Shown here: piece by piece, positions 36,901 to 45,508 of the stretch
Numbering within the stretch: the first letter of the stretch is position 1
How the letters are laid out: each line of letters begins with the position of its first letter
Origin: Prevotella sp.
GTDB taxonomy: Bacteria; Bacteroidota; Bacteroidia; Bacteroidales; Dysgonomonadaceae
Assembly (NCBI GenBank): GCA_031285625.1
Contig: JAITVV010000017.1
Location: forward strand, 1-64,000
DNA length: 64,000 nt
Reading direction: 5' to 3'
Translations under genes and position numbers: made by a program
Notes under the pieces: generated by a model
Seen by the model: only the letters and a program-made list of their open reading frames with translations
Told to the model about the DNA's origin: nothing
The model's database searches: none

Positions 36901-39446
36901 AATATGACAATAACAGAAATAAATATGAACTTTCTGTTGCCTATAAGGATATGGGGCAATTTTACCAAAAAGTGGACAATCCGGAGAAATGCATTGAATT
37001 TATGCATAAAAGTCAGGATCTGCTTTCTATTCTGATCAAAGAAGTACCTTCTCAGTATCTCGGATATTATATAAAGAATGGAAATAATTTAGAGAGGGTA
37101 TTACTTGAAGCAGACTCAATAAATCAATATTATGAATTTAATAGTAGAACCAAGGCGGAAATAGAAGGAGTAATAAATAATTATCCACATTTGAAATACA
37201 ATATTATCAACTGGTTAATGGGCCAATCAAATCTATTTAGGAGCAAATTAGATAATATAGATAAAGCAATTGAATATTTTGAAAAAGGGATGCTAATATA
37301 TAATGAAATAGAAAATAAGGACGAGATTGGTGATATTCTTATTATAAGTTTATATTATTATTTTGGAAATCATTATTGTCAAGGGAAAGACATAGCAAAA
37401 GCCGAGATTTATTATAAAGGAGGCATTGATTATATAAATCAACTTGATATTGAAAAACAAAAAGAATATGTAAAGGAAAAATATCTTTTATACAATGACT
37501 TATCGATAATTTATTTCTCTGAAAATATTAATATAGATAAGGGTACGGGGTTAAAAAAAGAAGTGATAAAATATTTAGAATCGAAAGGAAAACGTTCAAT
37601 TAAGGATCTGGAATCCTTAGCAAAATCATATTTAGACCTTGGATATTTGTCCTATAAACAGAAGTCTAATGATAATGCTGAAATGTTATTGACTAAAGCT
37701 ATTCTATTATTTGATTCTAATCAGGATTTATCCTTTTCAAAAGATGCTGCGCAGGCTAATGATTACATGGGATATATCAATATTTCTAGTAATCCTATAA
37801 AATCAGAACAATATTTCAGAAAAGCCATAGATATATTTGAATACAACTATAAAATTGATTCGTTGCAGGCATTAATTGATTTTACGCCTATACTGAATAA
37901 TATAGCTAATTCCTACTACGAAATACAAAATGAAGCTAAATTTGAAGAATATATAGATTATATCCTGACGAAGTCTGAGCCTGTTTTAGAAACATCTGAG
38001 TATTTAGCGGGTTTAGTGAAAATTGTAGATGATTTAAAAAAAATGGAGAACGTAAACCTTTGTGAAAAATATACGGATCTATTATTGAGCAAGGTATCGG
38101 CTATAGATGAAAATACTTTTATGTATAAATTTATTTCAATGTATGTAAATTGCACGAAGTCACAAATACTTGTTCAAAGTAATAAACCTGTTGGGGAATA
38201 TCTGTTGAAAGCGATAAAATCATATTCTACAATTGATGATAATGATTTAGAAATAAATAGTTTATCTTTAGTAGGCCTCATATTTCAATTAGTCCCAATG
38301 GATAAAACCATTAATGAAGAAGTTTTAGTTGAAATAGATTCATTATCTAATAAGTATAAAGATCAGGTAATAAGAAGTTTTGCCAATGAGATGGAAGAAC
38401 AAAGAGTAAATTCCGTACAGCTATTATATCCGCTTGCTGACTTTTATTTACATACTCTTAAAGATCCTGTAAAAGCAAAAGAGCTTTATATACCTATTAT
38501 TTCAGAAATTGATAAGTTGGAAAAAGAGAAACTTCCCAATGACCTATTTATTATCCTGGTGAATTCGTGTGAAAGATTAGGAGCTATTTATTATTCTGAA
38601 AATGATTATGGGAATACTGAGATTTACTTGGAACGTGCACTTGAACTATTAGAAGATATTCCTTCAGAGTATGACAACAGTTCATTTAAGACTGAAATAA
38701 AGAATAGAATGGTAGGACTATACATCAACACGGATAGATTCGATAAAGCATTAGATTTGAATAAAGATGTATTATCATTTTTAGAATCTGCGTCTCAAAA
38801 GTCAGCGCAATTGAAAATACATTATTCTTGGGCATTAGCCAATCACGCTGATATCCATAGCCATAGAGCGGGATTTTCAACAGCAATGGATTATTATACT
38901 AAAGCAGTAGATCTGCATAATGAAATCTTAGCAGATAACCCTGACGAACAAAAGCTAATAAGTGATTTATGCGGTTATTTCCAGCAAATGTATATAATTA
39001 GCTATAAACTTTCTGATTATCAGTCGGCACTTGTCTATGTGGATAAACATTTGGAGTATTTAACAAAACATTCAGATATGACGACCCAGGAATATATAGA
39101 TATGAAAAAATGTGATAAGATATTCCTTCTCTTAGTCTTAAATGAAATTGATAGTGCTGTATCTACACTGAAAGGAATATCATATCCGGGTGTTAATATT
39201 ATTCGGGTACGCTTTTATCAGTCATTGCTAAATTTAATAAATGATGAAAAAGAAGAGGCTATTAATATTTTGAATGATCTAATACATTATATTGAGTCAG
39301 ATTATGATGATAGTAAAGACCTTTATAATATGATTGTTGAGCAAATCCAGGTTTTACATCGAAGTAATAGGCATATACATGAAAAATTGTTTGACGACTA
39401 TTTTGTTATATTAAAGAATAAAATTGATGAATTGCAATTAGAATGA
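33906..39446 (+). CDS. Giant exported TPR-repeat protein
   Basis: 1,846 residues from ATG 33906; the longer frame from 33876 would overlap the previous gene and spoil the signal peptide. Signal peptide MKKQLWLTLFFLIVPFICKG, a carboxypeptidase-regulatory-like beta domain (about 25-110: KLDGVVAVQNSKINTGQ, DVTDSNGYFSLQIVG), a charged coiled coil (about 125-180), then TPR repeats to the C-terminus, for example EASIYFEKALAIYKSL, AEKYLKQGVEILAKL, AEIYYKGGIDYINQL. No enzyme domain is seen. As both it and its partner carry the same kind of beta domain on the non-cytoplasmic side, they may interact through them. Open and undamaged across 5.5 kb although most neighbours in the element are broken, which points to selection. 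Confidence 0.85.
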   Translation: MKKQLWLTLFFLIVPFICKGQMTKLDGVVAVQNSKINTGQIIYVEGVEIKHDEAKSDVTDSNGYFSLQIVGVEPNTQTKIEVTPTGKFNDYIVVNKRDINDITLGRKERINIYICEKNEYFKRVDELYNINRTKNDEKFEREIKDLKFQLTKAREKEQYDKAKRITDSIDNIEKIKVNMVDFIRDISEKMAQINLDNSDSIMLNAFTKISQGDLDSALIYIPIELIREKYLHGEILSGTGQKMKDEAIQLVLMKARLSVLKSFDEACSNYEEAIKLAPFDFEIILEYMSYLKTYNKYNSAKRITLEAIERSIENEKQTGIIRAESLGKVHFQLGSLMSEEGDFNNSEEHLNKAAHYFQILSHNVNDTAYVQKKMEIYTMLGQNARRQKNWHKAEVYMQEALNCVSIQEHINYPDHIIFIYFQFGEIKRTQSNYKEASIYFEKALAIYKSLDKEDINPYQYALLLSLLSLTKVENFEYNAARDYINEAIDIVDNGDIESSSMKIKEDCAGCFMVAAQCFERLNEISKAKYFMDKGMQIYTDLADKYPQIYADTYFMNLFENIDSENKESEGKLIEVIGKYTSLAKDDYALFEQYRIILLFKLTTYYEKHNNNQKADKYLKEALSATELLLETNPIKYYITFSDIFYNLGYHYLENKNLPAANSYFEKGISYYKAYTELNPMGEIAGLGDYLSQIGDSYTSFHEYVIAEKYLKQGVEILAKLGSVDNISYATALTGSYYQIANNYHRIALSDSALVYINKALDVQSNLYKKDPLIFNSSYSKMLVSAAASYRMHGNIEIADSLIHKSLNILQTMDSAQIKDHNDALSLTFMELANNYKNMNNHKDAKYYYDQAYPIVKERYRERGYLNIQNYLILLNNMGELFNSMEEFDSAEHYLTEGLQVYDECDSTEQIECLHIYLLLKQTLGISYLKQNKRDEGKEILDEVITGYEELYQEDKRAAQSNIGYITGELGLVYLEVNEYDQAYELLNKSIKLKEALRQEYDNNRNKYELSVAYKDMGQFYQKVDNPEKCIEFMHKSQDLLSILIKEVPSQYLGYYIKNGNNLERVLLEADSINQYYEFNSRTKAEIEGVINNYPHLKYNIINWLMGQSNLFRSKLDNIDKAIEYFEKGMLIYNEIENKDEIGDILIISLYYYFGNHYCQGKDIAKAEIYYKGGIDYINQLDIEKQKEYVKEKYLLYNDLSIIYFSENINIDKGTGLKKEVIKYLESKGKRSIKDLESLAKSYLDLGYLSYKQKSNDNAEMLLTKAILLFDSNQDLSFSKDAAQANDYMGYINISSNPIKSEQYFRKAIDIFEYNYKIDSLQALIDFTPILNNIANSYYEIQNEAKFEEYIDYILTKSEPVLETSEYLAGLVKIVDDLKKMENVNLCEKYTDLLLSKVSAIDENTFMYKFISMYVNCTKSQILVQSNKPVGEYLLKAIKSYSTIDDNDLEINSLSLVGLIFQLVPMDKTINEEVLVEIDSLSNKYKDQVIRSFANEMEEQRVNSVQLLYPLADFYLHTLKDPVKAKELYIPIISEIDKLEKEKLPNDLFIILVNSCERLGAIYYSENDYGNTEIYLERALELLEDIPSEYDNSSFKTEIKNRMVGLYINTDRFDKALDLNKDVLSFLESASQKSAQLKIHYSWALANHADIHSHRAGFSTAMDYYTKAVDLHNEILADNPDEQKLISDLCGYFQQMYIISYKLSDYQSALVYVDKHLEYLTKHSDMTTQEYIDMKKCDKIFLLLVLNEIDSAVSTLKGISYPGVNIIRVRFYQSLLNLINDEKEEAINILNDLIHYIESDYDDSKDLYNMIVEQIQVLHRSNRHIHEKLFDDYFVILKNKIDELQLE

Positions 39447-39450
39447 AAGT

Positions 39451-39475
39451 TCACTTCACTTTGAGTGAAAGTTTT
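39451..39475 (+). terminator. Possible terminator of the TPR operon
   Basis: TTCACT-TTG-AGTGAA followed by AGTTTTC, 9 bases after the stop codon. Short stem, so modest support. Confidence 0.4.
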
Positions 39476-39804
39476 CTACGTTATCTTATTTTTTCTGTTT
39501 CTAGCAATAAATTATTCAGTTTTTCGGCCTTATATCCTCATAATAACATAGAATATTAAAGCAGGGAAAAATACAGTTCCCTCGGAAAATTGGGGACGAG
39601 TTCTTCCCCAATAAATATTCGAACCGGATAAATTGTTAATATCTAATTACATATAAAATTGGCGAAGAAGGGAATTATACCTAACTTTGTCTCAATCGAA
39701 ACTCAAAGCGATTCACAGAATTATAGCATGTGCATAAATGCTGACGGTTCTAATTTATAGTATATAAGGTATTGAAAATCAATGGCTGTTTGGAAGTATA
39801 ACGT
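39476..39804. other. Non-coding stretch at the right end of the element
   Basis: No gene. It holds a perfect hairpin ATTGGGGA/TCCCCAAT with 8-nt loop (39589-39612) without a T-run. The rest is AT-rich without recognisable sequence up to the right repeat. Confidence 0.5.
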
Positions 39805-39877
39805 TCCCTCCAGCTCCACAGATTGAAAAAGAAAAATGTATCTTACCCCTGTAAATTAGACGTTTACAGGGATTTTT
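39805..39877 (+). repeat. Right end (attR) of the ssrA element, 73-bp direct repeat
   Basis: Starts TCCCTCCAGCTCCACAGATT, the last 14 bases of ssrA plus flank, and includes a full copy of the ssrA terminator hairpin. It differs from 29478-29550 at two positions. No tmRNA body precedes it, so it is the displaced original 3' end. Confidence 0.85.
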
Positions 39878-40132
39878 GTTTCCCACAAAGTGGTAAAAAA
39901 CGGCAAATTCGGGGATAGTCCCGGAGAAAAGAAGATGAAATTACTGCTATACTTTTAATTTCAGGATTAGAAATAAGAAAGGAGAAATTATTTTAATCAA
40001 TCACAAGATGACAACTTTAGATTTGACAAATGAGGGTATAATAAGGCTGGGATTATGCGTTATCAGCTATCCTACAAATGAGACACCCGGTAATATATAT
40101 GTAAAAAAGAATGATACCCTGACAGTATTTTT

Positions 40133-40318
40133 GTGGAAATAAAGGCTAAAAGAATTTCCTCTAATGCAGATACAATATTAAATCTAGCTAGTACGGGAAA
40201 AACTGAAGCAGAAATAGCCAAAATTCTAAATATCTCTATACATACAGTCAAGTACCATAAGAAAAAATATTCACCCAACTCAAAGTTAAGAATACAGCAG
40301 AAGCTATTCAATGGATAA
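40133..40318 (+). CDS. LuxR-type HTH fragment or small DNA-binding protein
   Basis: 61 residues from a GTG start. ILNLASTGKTEAEIAKILN then ISIHTVKYHKKKY is a clear LuxR/GerE-type helix-turn-helix (family pattern G.TxxEIAxxLxIsxxTVkxHxxxI). No sensor domain precedes it. An ORF of 44 codons from ATG 40008 (MTTLDLTNEGIIRLGLCVI) overlaps its start in another frame, so it may be the tail of a frameshifted gene. It lies just outside the right repeat. Nothing else is visible in 39878-40369. Confidence 0.45.
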   Translation: MEIKAKRISSNADTILNLASTGKTEAEIAKILNISIHTVKYHKKKYSPNSKLRIQQKLFNG

Positions 40319-40369
40319 ATAATCAAAAAAGGATAGTGAAAAGATAAATTGTATTTACAATACTCAGAA

Positions 40370-41968
40370 TCAAATATTAACCACTTTATCTACTTCACAC
40401 TCAAAATCTCTTAAATGCGTGGCCATCAAAATGGTAATATTGGGATATTGGTGTTTGATATTTCGAAAAATAGCGATCGCATTCTCGGAACTGATACCCG
40501 CTGTAGGCTCATCTACGACTAACAATTGTGGTTTTTTAAGTAGTGCTTGTGCCAACAATAATTTTTTTCGCTGTCCACCACTCAACGTTTCTCCATTCTC
40601 ACCTAACCAACTTGCCAAACCATCTGATAATGATGAACGCCAGCTTATCAAATCAACAATATCCAATACCTCTTCAATTGCATCATCAGGGTACCCCTCG
40701 AAATTTTCACGCAAAGTCCCTGTAAGTAAATATGCTTTTTGCGTAACATAAATACAGTTTGGCACAGGTAGATGTAATAATTCTGAATCATCATTCCATA
40801 TCAATGATCCTTTAGAGCGGTATTCCGGATAAAAAAGGCTGTTCAACAGAGTCGTTTTCCCTTTTCCTGTTTCTCCAAAGAGTGCTATCCATTCTCCCTT
40901 TTTTATTTCTAATGACACTTCGCAAGTATGTACAGAAGTTTCAGGAATCCTTGCACTGATATTTTTTAAACTCAAATTTTCGAAAGAGGAATTAATTTCT
41001 GTTATTCCAACAGATTGTTTACCTTCCTCAATAATTGTATCAATATCTTTGATTTGATGCGCGACAGAGCTCCTTTCCGATTTTCCGGAGAAAAGCATTT
41101 CAGATAGTTCAGCTTGTGCCATAATACCGAAGAAAATCCCTAGCGCTGTTGGTGTATCAATACTATAATTACCTGAATTCCATAACAGGAACATAGCAAT
41201 ATAACTGAACCCAAGCCCAGCAATCAGTTGCAAATAAAATGAATTATTTTGCAATTTATCTTCCAGTCGTTCAATCTGCAATAATCTTTTCTCATATTGC
41301 CCGATAGCTTTCTGCTCCAGATTATATTTTGAAATTTCTATACTGCCTCTAAAACTTTGGATGAGTTCCTTATTGTTTTCTTCACGATGTATTTTTAGCT
41401 CCTTATACAACTTTCTATTTTTTCGGAAAAAGAATTGAGGAATAATAAACAGAAGAAGAGAAGAAGAAATCAAAAATTCTACAGCTATAACTTGCGAAAA
41501 TACAATAAGAAAGAAAAAGTAGATAGCAAGTGACAGTATTAGTGCAGTAAATGGTAAAAGCCACAAGAGGATATGATTCAATATCTGATCAACGCCATGC
41601 GTACTATTTTCGAGCAATGCAGAGTTATTGTTAACCTGTTTCTTAAAATAGGGAAATTTGGCTACCGATTTAAATATTTTCAACTGTAGGCTCCGTTGAG
41701 CTTCAAGTGTGGTTTTATGGTTCTCCAACCGTTCGAAATACCGGGTTGCAGTACGTACCAATGCCATCAAACGAATAATGGCAGATGGTACCAAATATGA
41801 AAATAGGGTATTTGCTGTGACAAATGCTACGCTACACATCGCTAAAAACCATCCCGAGATAGCAGGAAGAGCAATAAATGCTATCGTCCAGAGGAGTAAA
41901 AGAAAAATACCCAACAACCACTTACCCTTTAAGGGTTTTAATATATGTGTTATGATAAATTTATTCAT
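40370..41968 (-). CDS. cydC: CydC-like subunit of the thiol/heme ABC exporter
   Basis: 532 residues: six-helix ABC transporter membrane domain, then the nucleotide-binding domain with Walker A GETGKGKTTLLN (about 365-376), signature TLSGGQRKKLLLAQALL and Walker B LLVVDEPTAGIS. The MALVRTATRYFERLENHKTT stretch matches CydC (RxxxRYxERLxxHxxT). CydDC exports thiols or heme and supports assembly of cytochrome bd. It overlaps cydD by 8 bases. cydA and cydB are not in this window. Confidence 0.85.
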   Translation of the reverse strand: MNKFIITHILKPLKGKWLLGIFLLLLWTIAFIALPAISGWFLAMCSVAFVTANTLFSYLVPSAIIRLMALVRTATRYFERLENHKTTLEAQRSLQLKIFKSVAKFPYFKKQVNNNSALLENSTHGVDQILNHILLWLLPFTALILSLAIYFFFLIVFSQVIAVEFLISSSLLLFIIPQFFFRKNRKLYKELKIHREENNKELIQSFRGSIEISKYNLEQKAIGQYEKRLLQIERLEDKLQNNSFYLQLIAGLGFSYIAMFLLWNSGNYSIDTPTALGIFFGIMAQAELSEMLFSGKSERSSVAHQIKDIDTIIEEGKQSVGITEINSSFENLSLKNISARIPETSVHTCEVSLEIKKGEWIALFGETGKGKTTLLNSLFYPEYRSKGSLIWNDDSELLHLPVPNCIYVTQKAYLLTGTLRENFEGYPDDAIEEVLDIVDLISWRSSLSDGLASWLGENGETLSGGQRKKLLLAQALLKKPQLLVVDEPTAGISSENAIAIFRNIKHQYPNITILMATHLRDFECEVDKVVNI

Positions 41969-43607
41969 AGTCCATCTGCTCCCCCCAATTTAAGTTCAAG
42001 GTTACATCAGCCACAGCATCAAACATTCTTTCGTGTGAAGCTATAATAACCAAGCGATCTTCAGCCAAATTCATAATCTGTGGAAGAATAATTTCGACAG
42101 TACCAGCGTCCAGATTTGCTGTGGGCTCATCCAGAATAGCTACAGGTCTCGGATGCAACATCATCCGCGCGAGTGTAATTAATTGTTTTTCGCCACCGGA
42201 AAGCTGTTTACCATTATGGCTCAACCCAGCTAGCCAACCATCCTCTTTTTTTGATAAAATTTTATCTAAGAAATCGGGATATTCATCGTATTTATCAGCC
42301 TCGGTTTCGAGGAAAACATTATATCCCAGCGTCCCGTCAAAAATAAAAGGAAACTGGTTCATATATGATGAGTTTGCTTTCAACCACTCATGAGACCACC
42401 CATTATCTTTTCCATTTACCGCAACTATACCATCTTGCGCAAAGAGGCTTCCAGTACAGATTTTTAACAAGGTAGACTTGCCCGAACCAGAGATACCCTT
42501 TACCAGGACTAATCCTTTCGTCGGTAATTTCAGATTGATATTATGTAAGACTTTCACAGGCGAATTGGGATAAGCAAAACTTAAATTATTGATTTCAAAA
42601 GCACTAAGTTTTTCATCCGTATCGGTAAAAGGAACATTGGTGCTCTTATTAAGTATAGGCATCACTAATTTTGCCGAAGCTAAAGCTTTATTGCGATCGT
42701 GATAAGCACTCACAAATTTGCGTAAATAAAAGAAAAAATAAGGGGCCAAAGTCAGTAAAAACAGCGCTGTACGGAATTCATACCCCTTTCCATAGTTGGG
42801 ACCTGTCATAATTCCAAGTAGACTCATACCCAAATAAATAGCAACTACAGCAATAGAGATGGTAACAAAAAGTTCCAATACTGCTGATGACAAAATAGCA
42901 ACCTGCATTACATTCGTAGTAGCTTTATTCAGCGCCTTACTTTTTTCTGATAAAAAACGATATTGGGGTTTGAAATTATCTAAATTAACGATTTCAGCAA
43001 TAGTTTGAAGCCGATTGTAAAAGATTGCCGAATATTTTAAGAAAAGATTGATATGCTTCTTATGAAGAGCCTCAGCACCCAAACCAATAACGATCATTTG
43101 CATCGGGATAACTAACAACGAAATCAATAATATTATACCAACCCACTTTTCCATCCAGAAACTAACAACCAACAACAGTATACTGACTAAAACCGAAGCG
43201 ATGGAATATGGTATAAAAAAAGCGAAAAAAGGTTTCAAGTCATCGCTTATTCTTGTAACAAACAAAGTACTCGATATGGAGTCTAATTGATTGTTTTTAA
43301 GCAATACTGGATAAAGTTTTTTTTTGATCTTGGAAACAATAATATTTCCTGCTTTATAGTTGAATAATGATGCGAAATGAGCAAGGATATATCTGCCAGC
43401 TAAGAATATTGCTGCGTACATTAATGTAATGGGCAAAAATAGTCCATCATCGAGCCATGAAGCAGCAAACCCCGATAAGTACCAACAAAAAACGACAAAA
43501 CACCCCGCACTTAAAACGGTAAATATCGAAGCTAGAATATACGAACCCTTTGCTTCAGCTATCTTTTTACTCAACCACCGGGAGGCACTTTCCTGTTTTG
43601 AGCTCAT
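41961..43607 (-). CDS. cydD: CydD-like subunit of the thiol/heme ABC exporter
   Basis: 548 residues: six membrane helices, then the nucleotide-binding domain with Walker A GISGSGKSTLLK (about 370), signature KQLSGGEKQLITLARMML and Walker B VAILDEPTANLD. The segment YNRLQTIAEIVNLDNFKP then ILSSAVLELFVTISIAVVAI is typical of CydD (FxDxLxGLxTLxxFG; SSAVLEFFxSISIA). Forms a heterodimer with CydC. Has its own promoter box at 43687-43694 and is not part of the LytTR modules that flank it. Confidence 0.87.
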   Translation of the reverse strand: MSSKQESASRWLSKKIAEAKGSYILASIFTVLSAGCFVVFCWYLSGFAASWLDDGLFLPITLMYAAIFLAGRYILAHFASLFNYKAGNIIVSKIKKKLYPVLLKNNQLDSISSTLFVTRISDDLKPFFAFFIPYSIASVLVSILLLVVSFWMEKWVGIILLISLLVIPMQMIVIGLGAEALHKKHINLFLKYSAIFYNRLQTIAEIVNLDNFKPQYRFLSEKSKALNKATTNVMQVAILSSAVLELFVTISIAVVAIYLGMSLLGIMTGPNYGKGYEFRTALFLLTLAPYFFFYLRKFVSAYHDRNKALASAKLVMPILNKSTNVPFTDTDEKLSAFEINNLSFAYPNSPVKVLHNINLKLPTKGLVLVKGISGSGKSTLLKICTGSLFAQDGIVAVNGKDNGWSHEWLKANSSYMNQFPFIFDGTLGYNVFLETEADKYDEYPDFLDKILSKKEDGWLAGLSHNGKQLSGGEKQLITLARMMLHPRPVAILDEPTANLDAGTVEIILPQIMNLAEDRLVIIASHERMFDAVADVTLNLNWGEQMDYE

Positions 43608-43686
43608 TAATTGTCTTTTATTTTTATTTTCATTATATGAAATGAGTAGATACTAAAAGAACTTAGTAGCTTCATCTCATCATTGA

Positions 43687-43694
43687 CAAAGATA
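43687..43694 (-). promoter_or_regulatory. -7 box (TATCTTTG) of cydDC
   Basis: Minus-strand TATCTTTG, 80 bases upstream of cydD, in the gap after the response regulator gene. No well-spaced -33 element. Confidence 0.5.
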
Positions 43695-43742
43695 ATAATT
43701 CACGCAAAACAATCATCTATATCTATCAAAGAAATTACTTTA

Positions 43743-44450
43743 TTATGATTTCTTCATCATATCATCAAAAAATAGATCTCTATACGAATTCCCAATGGCA
43801 ATTTCATACATTTTGATAAAAACATCATTATTATCAAAAGATTCAATCTGATTTTTATTAACAATATATGATCTGTTTACTCTGATAAAGATATTTTTAG
43901 GAAGCAAATCATGTATTGTTTTTACATTCATCCGGGTAATAATACGTTGTCCATCCATCTGGATGATAACATAATCTTTTAATCCTTCTATAAATAGAAT
44001 ATCTTTCAGGTTCACCTTGAAGAAACGGCGATCAGACTTTACAAAGATATATTCGTCTTCAACGTTTTCAACACTCTTTTCCTCCTCTTCTAACAAAAGA
44101 GAGTGGTACGTAATTGCTTTATCAACAGCTTTTCTGAATTTTGCAGGATCAATCGGCTTAACTAAATAATCAACGGCATCTACCTCATAACTATCAAGAG
44201 CATATTCAGAATAAGCAGTAGTGAATATTATTAGTGTGTGTTTAGGAATAATTCTCGCAAACTCGATACCAGTTATACCCGGCATCTGTATATCAAGAAA
44301 TATCAGGTCAACCGTTGATATTTTCATGAAATCAGAAGCGGCCTCAGCACTATTAAAACAATCTAATAATTCAAGTTGAGATATCTGATCGACCAGTTTC
44401 TTTATTCCTTTACGAGCTATAGGCTCATCATCTACTATAATACACTTCAT
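43743..44450 (-). CDS. LytTR-family response regulator (module 2)
   Basis: 235 residues. Receiver with D7/D8, D53 (LIFLDIQMPG), FTTAYSEYALDSYEVDA and K98 (LVKPIDP); LytTR domain with EYIFVKSDRRFFKVNLKDI, ILFIEGLKDYVIIQ and IFIRVNRSYIVN. It is very similar along its whole length to the regulator at 19655-20371, a clear sign of duplication of the module. Overlaps the kinase gene by 4 bases. Confidence 0.95.
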   Translation of the reverse strand: MKCIIVDDEPIARKGIKKLVDQISQLELLDCFNSAEAASDFMKISTVDLIFLDIQMPGITGIEFARIIPKHTLIIFTTAYSEYALDSYEVDAVDYLVKPIDPAKFRKAVDKAITYHSLLLEEEEKSVENVEDEYIFVKSDRRFFKVNLKDILFIEGLKDYVIIQMDGQRIITRMNVKTIHDLLPKNIFIRVNRSYIVNKNQIESFDNNDVFIKMYEIAIGNSYRDLFFDDMMKKS

Positions 44451-45508
44451 AATTTCAATTTTAAATTTACGGTATAGGTAGTATCAGTCTTTGTCTGATT
44501 TAATAAATAGTTATTACTAAACAGTAAGTCTAATCTTCTTTTTATATTTGACAAACCGAGCCCTCCCTCCTTCTTTTTTCTTACAATCCCTGAAATCGAA
44601 TTCTCACAGACAAATATCAACTCGCCTTGCTGCAGCTCAAATGACATATAAATATATGAACTATCGTCTGAGGAATTATGCTTTACTGCATTCTCTACAA
44701 AAGGAATAAATAATAAAGGGGCAACCTGTATATTATCCGTATCTCCTTTTATTTCTATTCTATAATCAAATTTGTCTCTTCTTATTTTTTCAAGCTCAAG
44801 AAAATTTGTCAAAAACTTGATGTCATCTTTTAAATAAACCTCATCTTGTACACTATCATTCAACTGATATTGTAGTAAATCATCAAGTTTTTCGAGAATG
44901 TAAGAGGCCATATCCGGATCCTCATCAACCAGTATATTAGCATTATTCAACATATTGAAAAGGAAATGCGGGTTTATCTGACTCTTCAGAAACTTAAGTT
45001 CCGATTGGGTCGTTGCAGACCTTAGTTCGGTTATACGTCGATTACCTATCATCCAGTGCTTAAATAGTAACAGTGCAGATATTCCTCCCAGAAAAAGAAA
45101 TATGGCCAGTAAGGAAGATGCTATACTAAAAAAGATAGCAACAACTGTAGGTTCCTGATGAGTAACACCAATATCATAGAAATACTCTTGCAATAGCATC
45201 ATTATGAATAATGCAAACAATGTGAATATTATGACTGAAACGATATACAAAAATATTTTATTCTTTGCCAAGAAACGGGGAAACAGTACGAATGCATTAA
45301 AATAAACAAGCATATTCATAAACAAGAAATAACCAATCCAACCAAAAAATCTATTTAGCGTCAAATTAAGCCTATCTGGAGCGTCAAAAAACACACCAAT
45401 AGTTATCAATAGGATGACAGCCTGTAGGCTAAGATGCCTGTGTATCCTATATTTATCATCAAATAAAAATGATGACATGCTGGCGTTATTAATCCGTGTA
45501 TTCATCAT
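44447..45508 (-). CDS. LytS-type sensor histidine kinase (module 2)
   Basis: 353 residues: four membrane helices (about 28-155), then a kinase domain with H181 in QINPHFLFNMLN, N-box LFIPFVENAVKH and G-box GGLGLSNIKRRLDLLF, intact. Paralogue of the kinase at 20368-21447. Its start overlaps the stop of the dead kinase by 4 bases (ATGA), so the three proteins should be made together. Confidence 0.93.
   Translation of the reverse strand: MMNTRINNASMSSFLFDDKYRIHRHLSLQAVILLITIGVFFDAPDRLNLTLNRFFGWIGYFLFMNMLVYFNAFVLFPRFLAKNKIFLYIVSVIIFTLFALFIMMLLQEYFYDIGVTHQEPTVVAIFFSIASSLLAIFLFLGGISALLLFKHWMIGNRRITELRSATTQSELKFLKSQINPHFLFNMLNNANILVDEDPDMASYILEKLDDLLQYQLNDSVQDEVYLKDDIKFLTNFLELEKIRRDKFDYRIEIKGDTDNIQVAPLLFIPFVENAVKHNSSDDSSYIYMSFELQQGELIFVCENSISGIVRKKKEGGLGLSNIKRRLDLLFSNNYLLNQTKTDTTYTVNLKLKL

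Larger units (their letters stand above)
29478..39877. mobile_element. 10.4-kb degraded integrative element in ssrA
   Basis: Bounded by 73-bp direct repeats of the ssrA 3' end. Next to the left repeat is a tyrosine recombinase gene cut off before its active-site tyrosine. The cargo comprises a dehydrogenase fragment, an antitoxin-like regulator with a broken AbiEii-type toxin gene, and an intact operon of two large membrane/exported proteins. No conjugation or replication gene is seen. Without a working recombinase it should be fixed unless helped by another element. Confidence 0.75.

Noticed and set aside
33906-39446. CRISPR-like or nucleotide tandem repeats in the TPR gene
   Set aside because: The repeats are degenerate at the protein level and not conserved as DNA; no array with spacers exists in the window.
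40370-43607. Bacteriocin or lantibiotic ABC exporter
   Set aside because: The YFERLENHKTT and SSAVLELF motifs and the two-half-transporter pair fit CydDC; no peptidase domain or precursor peptide is present.
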